A stretch of DNA of 6,198 bases from Methanobacteriota archaeon (GCA_003170935.1 PMYA01000054.1:20661-26858), one strand, 5' to 3'. Counted from the first letter of the stretch, positions 1 through 5,923 are shown. The notes: a model not told the origin generated them from the letters alone. Numbers and translations are program-made.

Positions 1-45
1 ACATGCCCCAAATACAGCCAGCCTTCTCAAAATGTCGAAGCTTAG

Positions 46-1200
46 TTAGGTGTACATCACACCTCGAACTATGTCCTCGAGCTCATCCTGAGAGACCGAT
101 TTCTTTGTTTCACAAACACGTTTTACATCGTCAAGAATTTGGCACAGCTCATCGCGGGTCGGTCTATAGCCTAACTGTGCGATCACATACTGGAGTGCTT
201 TTTTCCCTGTATGCTTGCCGATGACGATTCGTCTCTTGTTGCCTACCAAGTCAGGCGAGAACAGTTCGTACGTCTCTGGCGCCTCTAGCACTGCAGCAAC
301 GTGAATACCTGACTCGTGTGAAAACGCATTCAAACCGACTATCGGCTTATTTTTCGGCAGGCGAAAGCGTGAGTGATATTCGACTATTTTCGACAAATCC
401 ATCAGTTTCGTAAGGTCGTACGAGTCAATGCCAAACTGGATGCGCAGTGCCACAAGCAACTCCTCAAGTGGAGTGTTTCCAACTCGCTCCCCTATTCCGT
501 TAACAGTTGTGTGGAGCTGAAATGCCCCGGCTTCAGCCGCGGTGATAGTATTAGCGACAGCCATGCCGAGATCGTTGTGGCAATGAATACAAAGCGGTTT
601 GTTAACGACTTTTTTCATTTCAGTTACTAGATCGTAGCACGATGCTGGCCTGAGCGCACCGACCGTGTCTGCGATGCTGAGATAGTCAGCCCCGTGATCT
701 TCACCCTGTTTGAAAAAACGTTTTAGTACCTCAGGATTTGTTCTAGTAGCGTCTTCTGCTGCAAATCGCACGATTAAGCCGTGTTCTTTTGCATACTCAA
801 GCGTCGAAAGGGCACACTCTAACATTTCATCAAATGTGCGATGGTACTTGTATTTGAGATGCAGATCAGAAGTGGCCATGAATAGCCCTACGACATCCAC
901 GTCACACTCCAGCGCTTCATCTATGTCGTGAAAAATCGCTCTCGATAGACAGCATATCTTAGTGTTTAACCCCAAATTCGCGATTTTTTTCACCATCGCC
1001 TTTTCTTTGGAAGAAACTGCAGGAAATCCAGCTTCGATCATCTCGACCCCAATCGAGTCGAGCTTTGTAGCGATCTCAATTTTTTCTTCCATGCCAAAAA
1101 CGACGCCGGGCGCTTGTTCCCCGTCACGCAGCGTGACGTCACAAATTTCAATGTTGACGCCTGTTCCCGGCGATGTAAAAGAAGATCCAAAATAACCCAT
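46..1200 (-). CDS. aksA: Homocitrate synthase family enzyme, AksA-like (2-oxoacid chain elongation)
   Basis: Acetyl-CoA:2-oxoacid condensing enzyme of the isopropylmalate/homocitrate/citramalate synthase family (DRE-TIM metallolyase), cytosolic. Residues use the ATG at 1200 (384 aa). Seen: the first signature DVTLRDGEQAPGV (21-33) with the metal/catalytic D21 and R25, AEDATRT (148-154), metal ligands H206 and H208 in HCHND, the second signature NGIGERVGN (234-242), LPKNKPIVG (281-289), HESGIH (295-300) and GKHTG (329-333 region). The protein ends about 50 residues after GKHTG, so the C-terminal leucine-binding regulatory domain of LeuA/CimA (total about 500 aa) is absent. This length and the PKNKPIVG segment match methanogen AksA and NifV-type homocitrate synthases. 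ATG 1200 is preferred over the in-frame TTG at 1224: it has AGGT five bases upstream, and a TATA box near 1245 predicts a transcript start around 1220. It is divergent from the large-subunit gene. The family call is very secure; the exact substrate (2-oxoglutarate and longer homologues) is inferred. Confidence 0.9.
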   Translation of the reverse strand: MGYFGSSFTSPGTGVNIEICDVTLRDGEQAPGVVFGMEEKIEIATKLDSIGVEMIEAGFPAVSSKEKAMVKKIANLGLNTKICCLSRAIFHDIDEALECDVDVVGLFMATSDLHLKYKYHRTFDEMLECALSTLEYAKEHGLIVRFAAEDATRTNPEVLKRFFKQGEDHGADYLSIADTVGALRPASCYDLVTEMKKVVNKPLCIHCHNDLGMAVANTITAAEAGAFQLHTTVNGIGERVGNTPLEELLVALRIQFGIDSYDLTKLMDLSKIVEYHSRFRLPKNKPIVGLNAFSHESGIHVAAVLEAPETYELFSPDLVGNKRRIVIGKHTGKKALQYVIAQLGYRPTRDELCQILDDVKRVCETKKSVSQDELEDIVRGVMYT

Positions 1201-1241
1201 AGACGACCTGAATGAAATTCGCAAAGCACATTCACAGTCTG

Positions 1242-1249
1242 TACTTAAA
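1242..1249 (-). promoter_or_regulatory. TATA box for the homocitrate synthase gene
   Basis: On the minus strand this reads TTTAAGTA. Its centre lies about 26 nt upstream of position 1220, leaving a leader of about 20 nt with an AGGT ribosome-binding motif (1206-1209) before the ATG at 1200. It lies about 30 bp from a TATA-like element facing the other way, so the two biosynthetic genes share one divergent promoter region. The assignment is by pattern and spacing only. Confidence 0.5.
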
Positions 1250-1272
1250 TAGATTTCTAGCTCGATTTTCTG

Positions 1273-1281
1273 TATAAAAAG
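1273..1281 (+). promoter_or_regulatory. Probable TATA box for the large-subunit gene
   Basis: TATAAAAAG is the best TATA-like element upstream of the plus-strand gene. It would start transcription near 1300 and leave a leader of about 100 nt before the TTG start at 1404. A second candidate, GGTATATC at 1314-1321, would give a leader of about 60 nt. I cannot decide between them. Either way this gene has a leader and a ribosome-binding site, unlike the leaderless small-subunit gene. Confidence 0.4.
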
Positions 1282-1391
1282 AAGAGTTTAGTGGCACTGA
1301 GTCAAAGAAGATCGGTATATCATTCCACAACCAAGCGGACATAGTACAAAAAATCCATAGGTTGATAATCTACAGAGAGGCAAATAGTACT

Positions 1392-1396
1392 GGTGA
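1392..1396 (+). promoter_or_regulatory. Shine-Dalgarno site that decides the start of the large-subunit gene
   Basis: GGTGA complements the 3' end of archaeal 16S rRNA and lies 7 nt before the TTG at 1404. The longer in-frame TTG at 1362 has no such site at proper spacing. Translation from 1404 also gives an N-terminus ([12 protein letters not shown]) that fits the family, where the conserved T-I-x-E-K-I-L segment comes within the first few residues. Confidence 0.6.
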
Positions 1397-1403
1397 ATAT
1401 ATC

Positions 1404-2657
1404 TTGGATGTTCAAAGAACCATTAGCGAGAAGATATTGTCTAACGCTTCGGGAAAACCCGCGAGAGCTAATGACTTTGTTATAGCGCGCGTTCACTCAG
1501 CAATGGCTCATGATGGTACGAGCGTACTCGGAGTGCAAGCATTCGAAGCGATGGGCGCTGATTCTGTTTGGGACCCGAATAGGGTCGCTATAGTCTTTGA
1601 CCATATCGCCCCGGCTAGCACGGAGATAGCAGCAACCCTTCAAAACACAATACGCGCGTGGACAAAACGCCAAGGGATCACTCACTTCTTCGATGTTGGC
1701 GAGGGCATATGCCACCAGCTCATGGTCGAACACGGACTTGCCCTCCCAGGCACCGTAGTCGTCGGCGCGGATTCGCACTCGTGCACGTACGGAGCTCTCG
1801 GAGCTTTCGCGACAGGCGTCGGTGCAACAGACATTGCTGAGGTTTTTGCAACGGGGAAGTTGTGGTTCAAAGTGCCTGAAACGCTCAAGATTGTCATAAG
1901 TGGAAAACTCCGCACTTACGTAAGCGCAAAAGATGTCGTTCTCAAGATTGCAGGGATGATAGGTGCTGACGGTGCGTCTTACAAAGCACTCGAATTCTAC
2001 GGCACGACGATCGCTGACATATCGATGGAAGGGCGACTCTCCATAAGCAACATGGCAATCGAAGTAGGGGCGAAAGCAGGAATCATCCCACCAGATCGAA
2101 TAACCACTGAGTACCTCGAACGCGTTCAACCTCAGTTGGGCTTCACGCCGTGCTATGCTGATGTCGGCGCATCTTACACGGATGAACTCTACGTTAAGGT
2201 TAATGATCTGGAACCTCAGATCGCGTGTCCTCACGAAGTAGATAACGTAACAGACGTAGAAGATGTAGTAGGAACGCCGATCGATCAAGTCTTTATCGGT
2301 TCTTGTACGAACGGACGTTTTGAAGATCTAAAAGAGGCCGCAACCATTCTACGCGGCGAGACGGTCGCCGTACGAACAATCATCGTTCCAGCGTCGAAGA
2401 ACGTTTTGCTCACTTGCATACGAACTGGTGTCTTAGAGACATTGATAGAAGCTGGTGCCACTATTTGCAGTCCAGGATGCGGACCGTGTCTCGGAGCGCA
2501 TAACGGCGTTTTGGGACATGGAGAAGCTTGTCTCTCAACTTCCAACAGAAATTTCAAGGGTAGGATGGGTGCAGACGGATTAATTTACCTTGCGTCCCCC
2601 GCTACAGCCGCAGCAACAGCACTCGCGGGCGAAATCGCTGACCCGCGACAACTTTAG
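1404..2657 (+). CDS. aksD: Homoaconitase / isopropylmalate isomerase-type large subunit, AksD-like
   Basis: Large, iron-sulfur-bearing subunit of a two-subunit hydro-lyase in the aconitase superfamily. It isomerises (homo)citrate-type acids by dehydration and rehydration. From the TTG at 1404 it has 417 residues, the usual size for archaeal LeuC/AksD. Seen: TISEKIL at the N-terminus, [16 protein letters not shown] (36-51), [23 protein letters not shown] (131-153 region), and the three predicted [4Fe-4S] ligands C301 (GSCTNGR), C359 and C362 (GCGPC). It also has the active-site stretch [12 protein letters not shown] (378-389). All catalytic segments are intact. An in-frame TTG at 1362 would add 14 residues without a ribosome-binding site. 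The partner small subunit is encoded at 3144, separated by an opposite-strand gene. A hairpin follows the stop codon. The large subunit alone does not separate homoaconitase from isopropylmalate isomerase; the substrate call comes from the small subunit. Confidence 0.92.
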   Translation: MDVQRTISEKILSNASGKPARANDFVIARVHSAMAHDGTSVLGVQAFEAMGADSVWDPNRVAIVFDHIAPASTEIAATLQNTIRAWTKRQGITHFFDVGEGICHQLMVEHGLALPGTVVVGADSHSCTYGALGAFATGVGATDIAEVFATGKLWFKVPETLKIVISGKLRTYVSAKDVVLKIAGMIGADGASYKALEFYGTTIADISMEGRLSISNMAIEVGAKAGIIPPDRITTEYLERVQPQLGFTPCYADVGASYTDELYVKVNDLEPQIACPHEVDNVTDVEDVVGTPIDQVFIGSCTNGRFEDLKEAATILRGETVAVRTIIVPASKNVLLTCIRTGVLETLIEAGATICSPGCGPCLGAHNGVLGHGEACLSTSNRNFKGRMGADGLIYLASPATAAATALAGEIADPRQL

Positions 2658-2662
2658 ATTTT

Positions 2663-2691
2663 GTTGAGTTGCTTTTTATAACTCAACTTTT
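2663..2691 (+). terminator. Hairpin terminator between convergent genes
   Basis: An 8-bp perfect inverted repeat (GTTGAGTT at 2663-2670, AACTCAAC at 2680-2687) encloses a 9-nt T-rich loop and is followed by TTTT on the plus strand. It begins 5 nt after the stop of the large-subunit gene and ends just before the stop of the convergent small gene. As RNA it folds in either direction, but only the plus direction has the trailing T-run, so it most likely ends the large-subunit transcript. Confidence 0.65.
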
Positions 2692-3025
2692 AAGTGCTGG
2701 AAGAACTCTTGATCCCCTCGATCTGTTCAATCAAGATCTTTTCAATGGCGTCTAGTAAATACTCGAGCGACGGACTTCTGACTGTGAATTTTCTGGGGAT
2801 TCCTTTGTAAGTCACGATGTCATCTGCATCAATTGAGATCATTGGTTCACGGACGACTAGATCGGCTTTGAACTCACTTGCAGCGATTTTTTCAATTTGG
2901 AGGTCCCACATTTTTTCATCAATTTCTTGTTCGATCTCTTGCGCCAGATGCTTCGCTTTGTGAGTTAAAAACGCAATTTTTTGATTAACGAGGTATTCTT
3001 CTTGTAAGGTCAACGCCACTGACAT
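2690..3025 (-). CDS. Small protein of unknown function, helical N-terminus
   Basis: I do not recognise this 111-residue protein. Residues about 5-50 are rich in Glu, Gln, Lys and Leu and look like one or two amphipathic helices, possibly a coiled coil. Residues about 51-90 carry short hydrophobic runs suggestive of beta strands (ADLVV, MISIDADDIV, RKFTV). A second helix follows (SLEYLLDAIEKILIEQIEG), then a Ser-rich tail. There is no signal peptide, membrane segment or cysteine. The gene lies antiparallel between the two subunit genes of one enzyme. A TATA-like TTTAATAG is centred about 25 nt before the ATG, consistent with a leaderless mRNA, and the stop abuts the shared hairpin. Protein-like composition, a promoter at the right distance and the absence of a competing plus-strand ORF make it a probable real gene. 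A link to the neighbouring pathway is not shown; a dimeric regulator is only a possibility. Confidence 0.65.
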   Translation of the reverse strand: MSVALTLQEEYLVNQKIAFLTHKAKHLAQEIEQEIDEKMWDLQIEKIAASEFKADLVVREPMISIDADDIVTYKGIPRKFTVRSPSLEYLLDAIEKILIEQIEGIKSSSST

Positions 3026-3045
3026 AGTTCTGCATAGTTTCGGAA

Positions 3046-3053
3046 CTATTAAA
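3046..3053 (-). promoter_or_regulatory. TATA box of the small opposite-strand gene
   Basis: On the minus strand this reads TTTAATAG. Its centre is about 25 nt upstream of the ATG at 3025, so transcription should begin at or next to the start codon (leaderless). Between the box and the start lies a short inverted repeat, AGTTC at 3026-3030 and GAACT at 3043-3047. Confidence 0.45.
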
Positions 3054-3112
3054 CACTTCTTTAGTCTTTTAGCGCTGACAGAGATCTACCCACCCTCACA
3101 ATCCCCGCATAC

Positions 3113-3120
3113 TTTATATC
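3113..3120 (+). promoter_or_regulatory. TATA box of the small-subunit gene, leaderless
   Basis: TTTATATC is centred 27-28 nt upstream of the ATG at 3144, the standard archaeal TATA-to-start distance. No Shine-Dalgarno motif precedes the ATG, so the mRNA is probably leaderless. This separate promoter means the small subunit is not co-transcribed with the large subunit. Confidence 0.7.
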
Positions 3121-3143
3121 GCTACGTTTTCAATTAGTCCGTA

Positions 3144-3650
3144 ATGCTCATCAGGGGAAACGTATGGAAATACGGAGACAATGTTAACACTGATCTGATA
3201 ATACCTGGTAAGTATTTGAGAACAACTGACGTTAGCGTTTTCGCGGCGCACGCGATGGAGGGAATCGACAAAAACTTTTCACCTCGTGCTGGAGATATAA
3301 TAGTAGCCGGCAAGAACTTTGGCTGTGGGTCGTCCCGAGAACAAGCGGTTCTCGCCCTGAAGCACGCTAAGGTCGGATGCGTCGTTGCGATATCATTCGG
3401 TCGAATCTTTTTCAGAAACGCAATCAATATAGGTTTGCCAATAGTCGAAGGTAACGCCGTTGATTTTGTCGACACGGGAGATGAGATTGAAGTCGATTTT
3501 TCCGCAGGGCTTGTAAAAACGCGCAATAAGGTCGTGCAAGGTTCAAAGCTTCCTAAATTCTTACAAGAAATCCTCGAAGAAGGGGGCCTAGTAGAATTCA
3601 GAAAGAGACATCCGCGTGGCCAGGGCCTGGAGAAGGCTGATATATCGTAG
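3144..3650 (+). CDS. aksE: Homoaconitase-type small subunit, AksE-like
   Basis: Swivel-domain small subunit that combines with the aconitase-fold large subunit to form the hydro-lyase. 168 aa, the normal length for archaeal LeuD/AksE. Seen: W8, the D12/N15/T16/D17 stretch ([15 protein letters not shown]), the specificity loop YLRT at 24-27, the substrate-binding GCGSSREQA (60-68), and [15 protein letters not shown] (85-99). Known for the family: in the Methanocaldococcus jannaschii homoaconitase small subunit the same loop is YLRT with Arg26, and isopropylmalate isomerases carry hydrophobic residues there. Arg26 has the same number here, which favours homoaconitate-type substrates with a longer acid side chain, or at least a promiscuous enzyme. 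The start is fixed by the TATA box 27 nt upstream. The last about 15 residues (from RHPRG) look like a variable tail. The dehydrogenase gene follows after 41 nt. Confidence 0.9.
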   Translation: MLIRGNVWKYGDNVNTDLIIPGKYLRTTDVSVFAAHAMEGIDKNFSPRAGDIIVAGKNFGCGSSREQAVLALKHAKVGCVVAISFGRIFFRNAINIGLPIVEGNAVDFVDTGDEIEVDFSAGLVKTRNKVVQGSKLPKFLQEILEEGGLVEFRKRHPRGQGLEKADIS

Positions 3651-3691
3651 GTGTAAGCGCGCGTGTCTAAGCATCTTTTCCTTTAAAGCAT

Positions 3692-4645
3692 ATGAAAATC
3701 GCCGTAGCTCAAGGAGATGGAGTTGGGAAGGAGATCATACCGCCGTGCATCGACATTCTAAATCTGTTGTTAAAGGGCCCAAAATTCATTGATCTGGACA
3801 TAGGTTACTCAAAATGGGCCAGAGAAGGCGCACCTATAACCGATTCAGACATTGATTTGATCAAACAAACCGATTGTATGCTTTTAGGGGCTGTGACCTC
3901 TGTTCCTGGAAGCAGCGTCGTCGTCCGACTGAGAAGGACCTTTGATCTTTTTGCTAATCTTCGGCCTTTTCGATCTTACGATTTAACCCGATATCCGTTA
4001 AACATGACAATAATTAGAGAGAACCTAGAAGGGTTATATGCAGGTAAGGAAGAAGTTTCAGTTGATACTGCAGTCACTAAACGCGTGATTACTCGCTACA
4101 ATACAGAAAGACTCGCTTCCTTTGCTAGCACGTTACAGAACGTAAAAAAAATTACTATAGTCCACAAAGCAAACGTACTTAAATCAGATATCCTCTTTCG
4201 AGATGTCTGCGCACGTGTGTTAGAAGAGCGCCACATCTCGTACGATGAAATGTACGTTGACGCAGCGGCATACAATCTGATCAAACACCCAGAGATGTTT
4301 GACCACATCTTGACATCGAATTTGTTCGGTGATGTTTTGTCAGATGAAGCCGCTGGACTCGTAGGTGGCCTCGGACTTTGTCCAAGCGCTAACATCGGAC
4401 CTGACTATGCAATTTTTGAGCCAATACACGGATCTGCACCTAATATTGCTGGACGTGGCATAGCAAATCCTATCGGGGCTATCCTGAGTGTGAAGATGCT
4501 TCTTGAATGGGCTGGCGAACGAAGTAAAGCGATACTGCTGGATAACGCAGTCAAGAAGACCATAAAAAATGGCGTGAAGACCCCAGATCTTGGCGGTACG
4601 AACTCGACCAAAGAAGTGACGCGATCGATAATAAGTTATCTCTGA
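3692..4645 (+). CDS. aksF: Homoisocitrate dehydrogenase-type enzyme, AksF-like
   Basis: Beta-decarboxylating dehydrogenase of the isopropylmalate/isocitrate/homoisocitrate family: it oxidises the 2-hydroxy acid with NAD(P)+ and releases CO2, completing one elongation round. 317 aa, slightly short for the family, mainly between GAVTS (66-70) and the arginine segment. Seen: QGDGVGKE (7-14), the substrate-binding arginine cluster VRLRRTFDLFANLRP (78-92), R109 in IIRENLEGLYAG, Y116, catalytic K159 (HKANVLK), D190, D214 and D218 in NLFGDVLSDEAAG, the NAD-loop EPIHGSAPNIAG (243-254), and the C-terminal TPDLGG (297-302). The GDGxGKE start, the NLIKHPE segment and TPDLGG resemble methanogen AksF. Residue 251 is Asn where NAD-dependent relatives normally have the ribose-binding Asp. 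No clear ribosome-binding site precedes the ATG; a weak TATA-like GATATATCG at 3639 lies inside the previous gene. Read-through from aksE is the simplest expression route. Confidence 0.9.
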   Translation: MKIAVAQGDGVGKEIIPPCIDILNLLLKGPKFIDLDIGYSKWAREGAPITDSDIDLIKQTDCMLLGAVTSVPGSSVVVRLRRTFDLFANLRPFRSYDLTRYPLNMTIIRENLEGLYAGKEEVSVDTAVTKRVITRYNTERLASFASTLQNVKKITIVHKANVLKSDILFRDVCARVLEERHISYDEMYVDAAAYNLIKHPEMFDHILTSNLFGDVLSDEAAGLVGGLGLCPSANIGPDYAIFEPIHGSAPNIAGRGIANPIGAILSVKMLLEWAGERSKAILLDNAVKKTIKNGVKTPDLGGTNSTKEVTRSIISYL

Positions 4646-4652
4646 TGATAAT

Positions 4653-5507
4653 ATGATTTTTCCTGAACACTGCAAGTATGTTGCAGTCCGAGACTGCGAC
4701 GATCTGATATCACGACCGCTGCCGGGTGAGCTAGTCTATTTCTCTTCTCGCTATATCGTATTGTTTTGGCAAGGACAAGCTGCGATTTACGAAGTCAATT
4801 CAAATGGAGAAGGAGTTTTACGATCCATATCGGTTGTCAACAAGATTGCAGACTTTACCGAGACTTCTGTATACGAACAGAAAGTCGACATCTTCAACAG
4901 AAGCAGGTTAATTACGGAAGCAAAGCGTTTGTGTAAGCCACCGATAAAAGCTGTAGTCTTTCAAGGATTTGATCTTCATTGGACGTTTGTCTATGATCCG
5001 GACTTAAACAGCGTCATGGAGATCGAGATCTTTGACATCACCCCCCCTGACCCACCCTATCTAGTCACGCTTATTAAGAAACTTGAAGATGCGGGCATTT
5101 TTGGAGATCTGTCCGTTTCGTTCAAGCCGGTCGTTCAAGATCTAAGAAGGCTTAATACCGGTACCATATTCCCTTGTTCAGCGTCAGGTATTGGCTCGAG
5201 CCATCTCAACAGGCCCGGAGTTCGAATTGAGGAGGGTTCTGTACTTGTGGGATGTGACATGTCAAGGGAAGTGCTCGAAGCGAGATTTCCAGGGGTAAAT
5301 TTCGAACAGGAGAACATATGTCCAACAAAAACCATCAGACCGTACAAGCCTTTTATCGCAAAATGTTGCAGGTCAGCAAGAGTTGGACCTATAGAATTGT
5401 ATGGCATACAAGGATGCGTCGTTCATTGGGGGGCAAACCCGTACGAAGTCGTCTCTGCTATTAGGGCGCTCGTAACGCGATACACTGAAGACGCAAAGGT
5501 GAAGTAA
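4653..5507 (+). CDS. Unrecognised cysteine-rich protein, probably co-transcribed with aksF
   Basis: I do not recognise this 284-residue protein. Residues 1-90 look like a mixed alpha/beta domain with a hydrophobic strand run (LVYFSSRYIVLFW, 27-39). Residues 91-165 contain KAVVFQGFDLHWTFVYDPD and a Pro-rich turn (TPPDPP, 130-135). The C-terminal half holds six of nine cysteines: C175 (FPCSASGIGSSH), C201 (VGCDMS), C223 (ENICPT), C238-C239 (AKCCRSARVG) and C255 (IQGCVVHWGANP), with H184 and H258 nearby. That spread suggests a metal or iron-sulfur site or redox-active thiols, but no CxxC pair or known cluster motif is present. No signal peptide or clear membrane helix is seen, so it is probably cytosolic. 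The ATG is 7 nt after the aksF stop with no good ribosome-binding site. Tight spacing suggests one transcript with the dehydrogenase and possibly a role in the same pathway; that function is inference only. Confidence 0.8.
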   Translation: MIFPEHCKYVAVRDCDDLISRPLPGELVYFSSRYIVLFWQGQAAIYEVNSNGEGVLRSISVVNKIADFTETSVYEQKVDIFNRSRLITEAKRLCKPPIKAVVFQGFDLHWTFVYDPDLNSVMEIEIFDITPPDPPYLVTLIKKLEDAGIFGDLSVSFKPVVQDLRRLNTGTIFPCSASGIGSSHLNRPGVRIEEGSVLVGCDMSREVLEARFPGVNFEQENICPTKTIRPYKPFIAKCCRSARVGPIELYGIQGCVVHWGANPYEVVSAIRALVTRYTEDAKVK

Positions 5508-5525
5508 CGCTTCTGCTTAGCGAGA

Positions 5526-5626
5526 TGCGGAGGGAGGGATTCGAACCCACGAATGCCTTCGCAACAGGATGTCTCAAACAACAGTTCTTAAGTCCTGCGC
5601 CTTTGACCTAGCTTGGCTACCTCCGC
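5526..5626 (-). tRNA. tRNA-Leu(UAA) with a 16-nt intron
   Basis: Acceptor arms GCGGAGG/CCTCCGC, U8-A9, D-stem GCC/GGC with GGTCAAA in the loop, anticodon stem CAGGA/TCCTG, anticodon loop CTTAAGA (anticodon TAA), a long class II variable arm (about 14 nt), and T-loop TTCGAAT. The discriminator base is A at 5526, as archaeal leucyl-tRNA synthetase requires; CCA is not encoded. Removing the intron at 5571-5586 gives an 85-nt mature tRNA. The second T-stem pair is a U-U mismatch (GTGGG against CCCTC). The gene faces the cysteine-rich protein gene, with 18 nt between its 3' end and that stop codon. A TATA box sits about 28 nt upstream of its 5' end. Confidence 0.96.
5571..5586 (-). other. tRNA-Leu intron at position 37/38 (BHB type)
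   Basis: The precursor can form the canonical bulge-helix-bulge. CTTA of the anticodon loop (32-35) pairs with TGAG near the intron 3' end, flanked by three-base bulges AG|A at the 5' site and AC|A at the 3' site. This places the cuts between G37 and A38 and gives a 16-nt intron. The helix inside the intron is minimal, as expected for so short an insert. Confidence 0.9.
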
Positions 5627-5648
5627 TGTAAGTTGACTAACGCATAAA

Positions 5649-5658
5649 CATATAAAAG
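5649..5658 (-). promoter_or_regulatory. TATA box of tRNA-Leu
   Basis: On the minus strand this reads CTTTTATATG. Its centre is 27-28 nt upstream of the first tRNA base at 5626, so transcription would start at or next to the mature 5' end. Confidence 0.75.
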
Positions 5659-5708
5659 CTTATTTTGGAATACGGTTGCTGTAAAAGGTACACCTGCTGA
5701 GAGCTTGT

Positions 5709-5855
5709 CTAATATACCCGCCCAATAGGTACTTTATCAAATGCTAATACGCCGTCGAAAGTGATTTTCAACTGTTCTTCACCTTTGTAATGTAGTTCTC
5801 GGGCTGCTGCACACCACACCTGGTAGTTCCATTTTTTGTATGGGCATCGATTCAC
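5709..5855 (-). CDS. Possible small protein (48 aa) or gene remnant
   Basis: A short frame beginning with GTG at 5855 encodes 48 residues that look protein-like (start VNRCPYKKWNYQVWCAAARE, end DGVLAFDKVPIGRVY). I do not recognise it. It has two cysteines, three tryptophan/tyrosine-rich positions and a charged middle. The frame is open back to a TAA near 5924, with no ATG. A TATA-like CATATTTATG (minus strand, 5879-5888) is centred 28 nt before the GTG, matching the leaderless spacing seen for two other genes here. No Shine-Dalgarno site precedes it. It could instead be the C-terminal remnant of a decayed gene, since the missing ATG and low length leave that open. Confidence 0.4.
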   Translation of the reverse strand: MNRCPYKKWNYQVWCAAARELHYKGEEQLKITFDGVLAFDKVPIGRVY

Positions 5856-5923
5856 AATTTCAATTGCACTTGAAATAACATAAATATGTGTTTGTAACGG
5901 TACAATCGAAAGCGAACTTGATT

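Noticed and set aside
1..30. Possible start of another minus-strand gene running off the left edge
   Set aside because: A TTG frame from 30 to 1 encodes only ten residues in the window and has no ribosome-binding site or promoter, so nothing can be supported.
1201..1224. In-frame TTG at 1224 as the start of the homocitrate synthase gene
   Set aside because: The predicted transcript start is near 1220, so this codon would be outside or at the edge of the mRNA. ATG 1200 has an AGGT motif five bases upstream.
1362..1403. In-frame TTG at 1362 as the start of the large-subunit gene
   Set aside because: No ribosome-binding site at proper spacing and no TATA box at leaderless distance. It adds 14 residues not typical of the family, while TTG 1404 has GGTGA 7 nt upstream.
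1497..2288. 263-codon open frame on the minus strand
   Set aside because: It lies wholly antisense to the large-subunit gene, whose catalytic motifs are intact. The translation is low-complexity with many Tyr, Arg and Ser and matches no family pattern.
3134..3526. 130-codon minus-strand frame over the small-subunit gene
   Set aside because: It is antisense to a gene with complete family motifs and is Ser/Thr/Pro-rich in the manner of a shadow translation.
3682..3688. TTTAAAG as a TATA box for the dehydrogenase gene
   Set aside because: It ends only 3 nt before the ATG at 3692; a TATA box there would start transcription inside the gene, and the conserved N-terminus QGDGVGKE requires the 3692 start.
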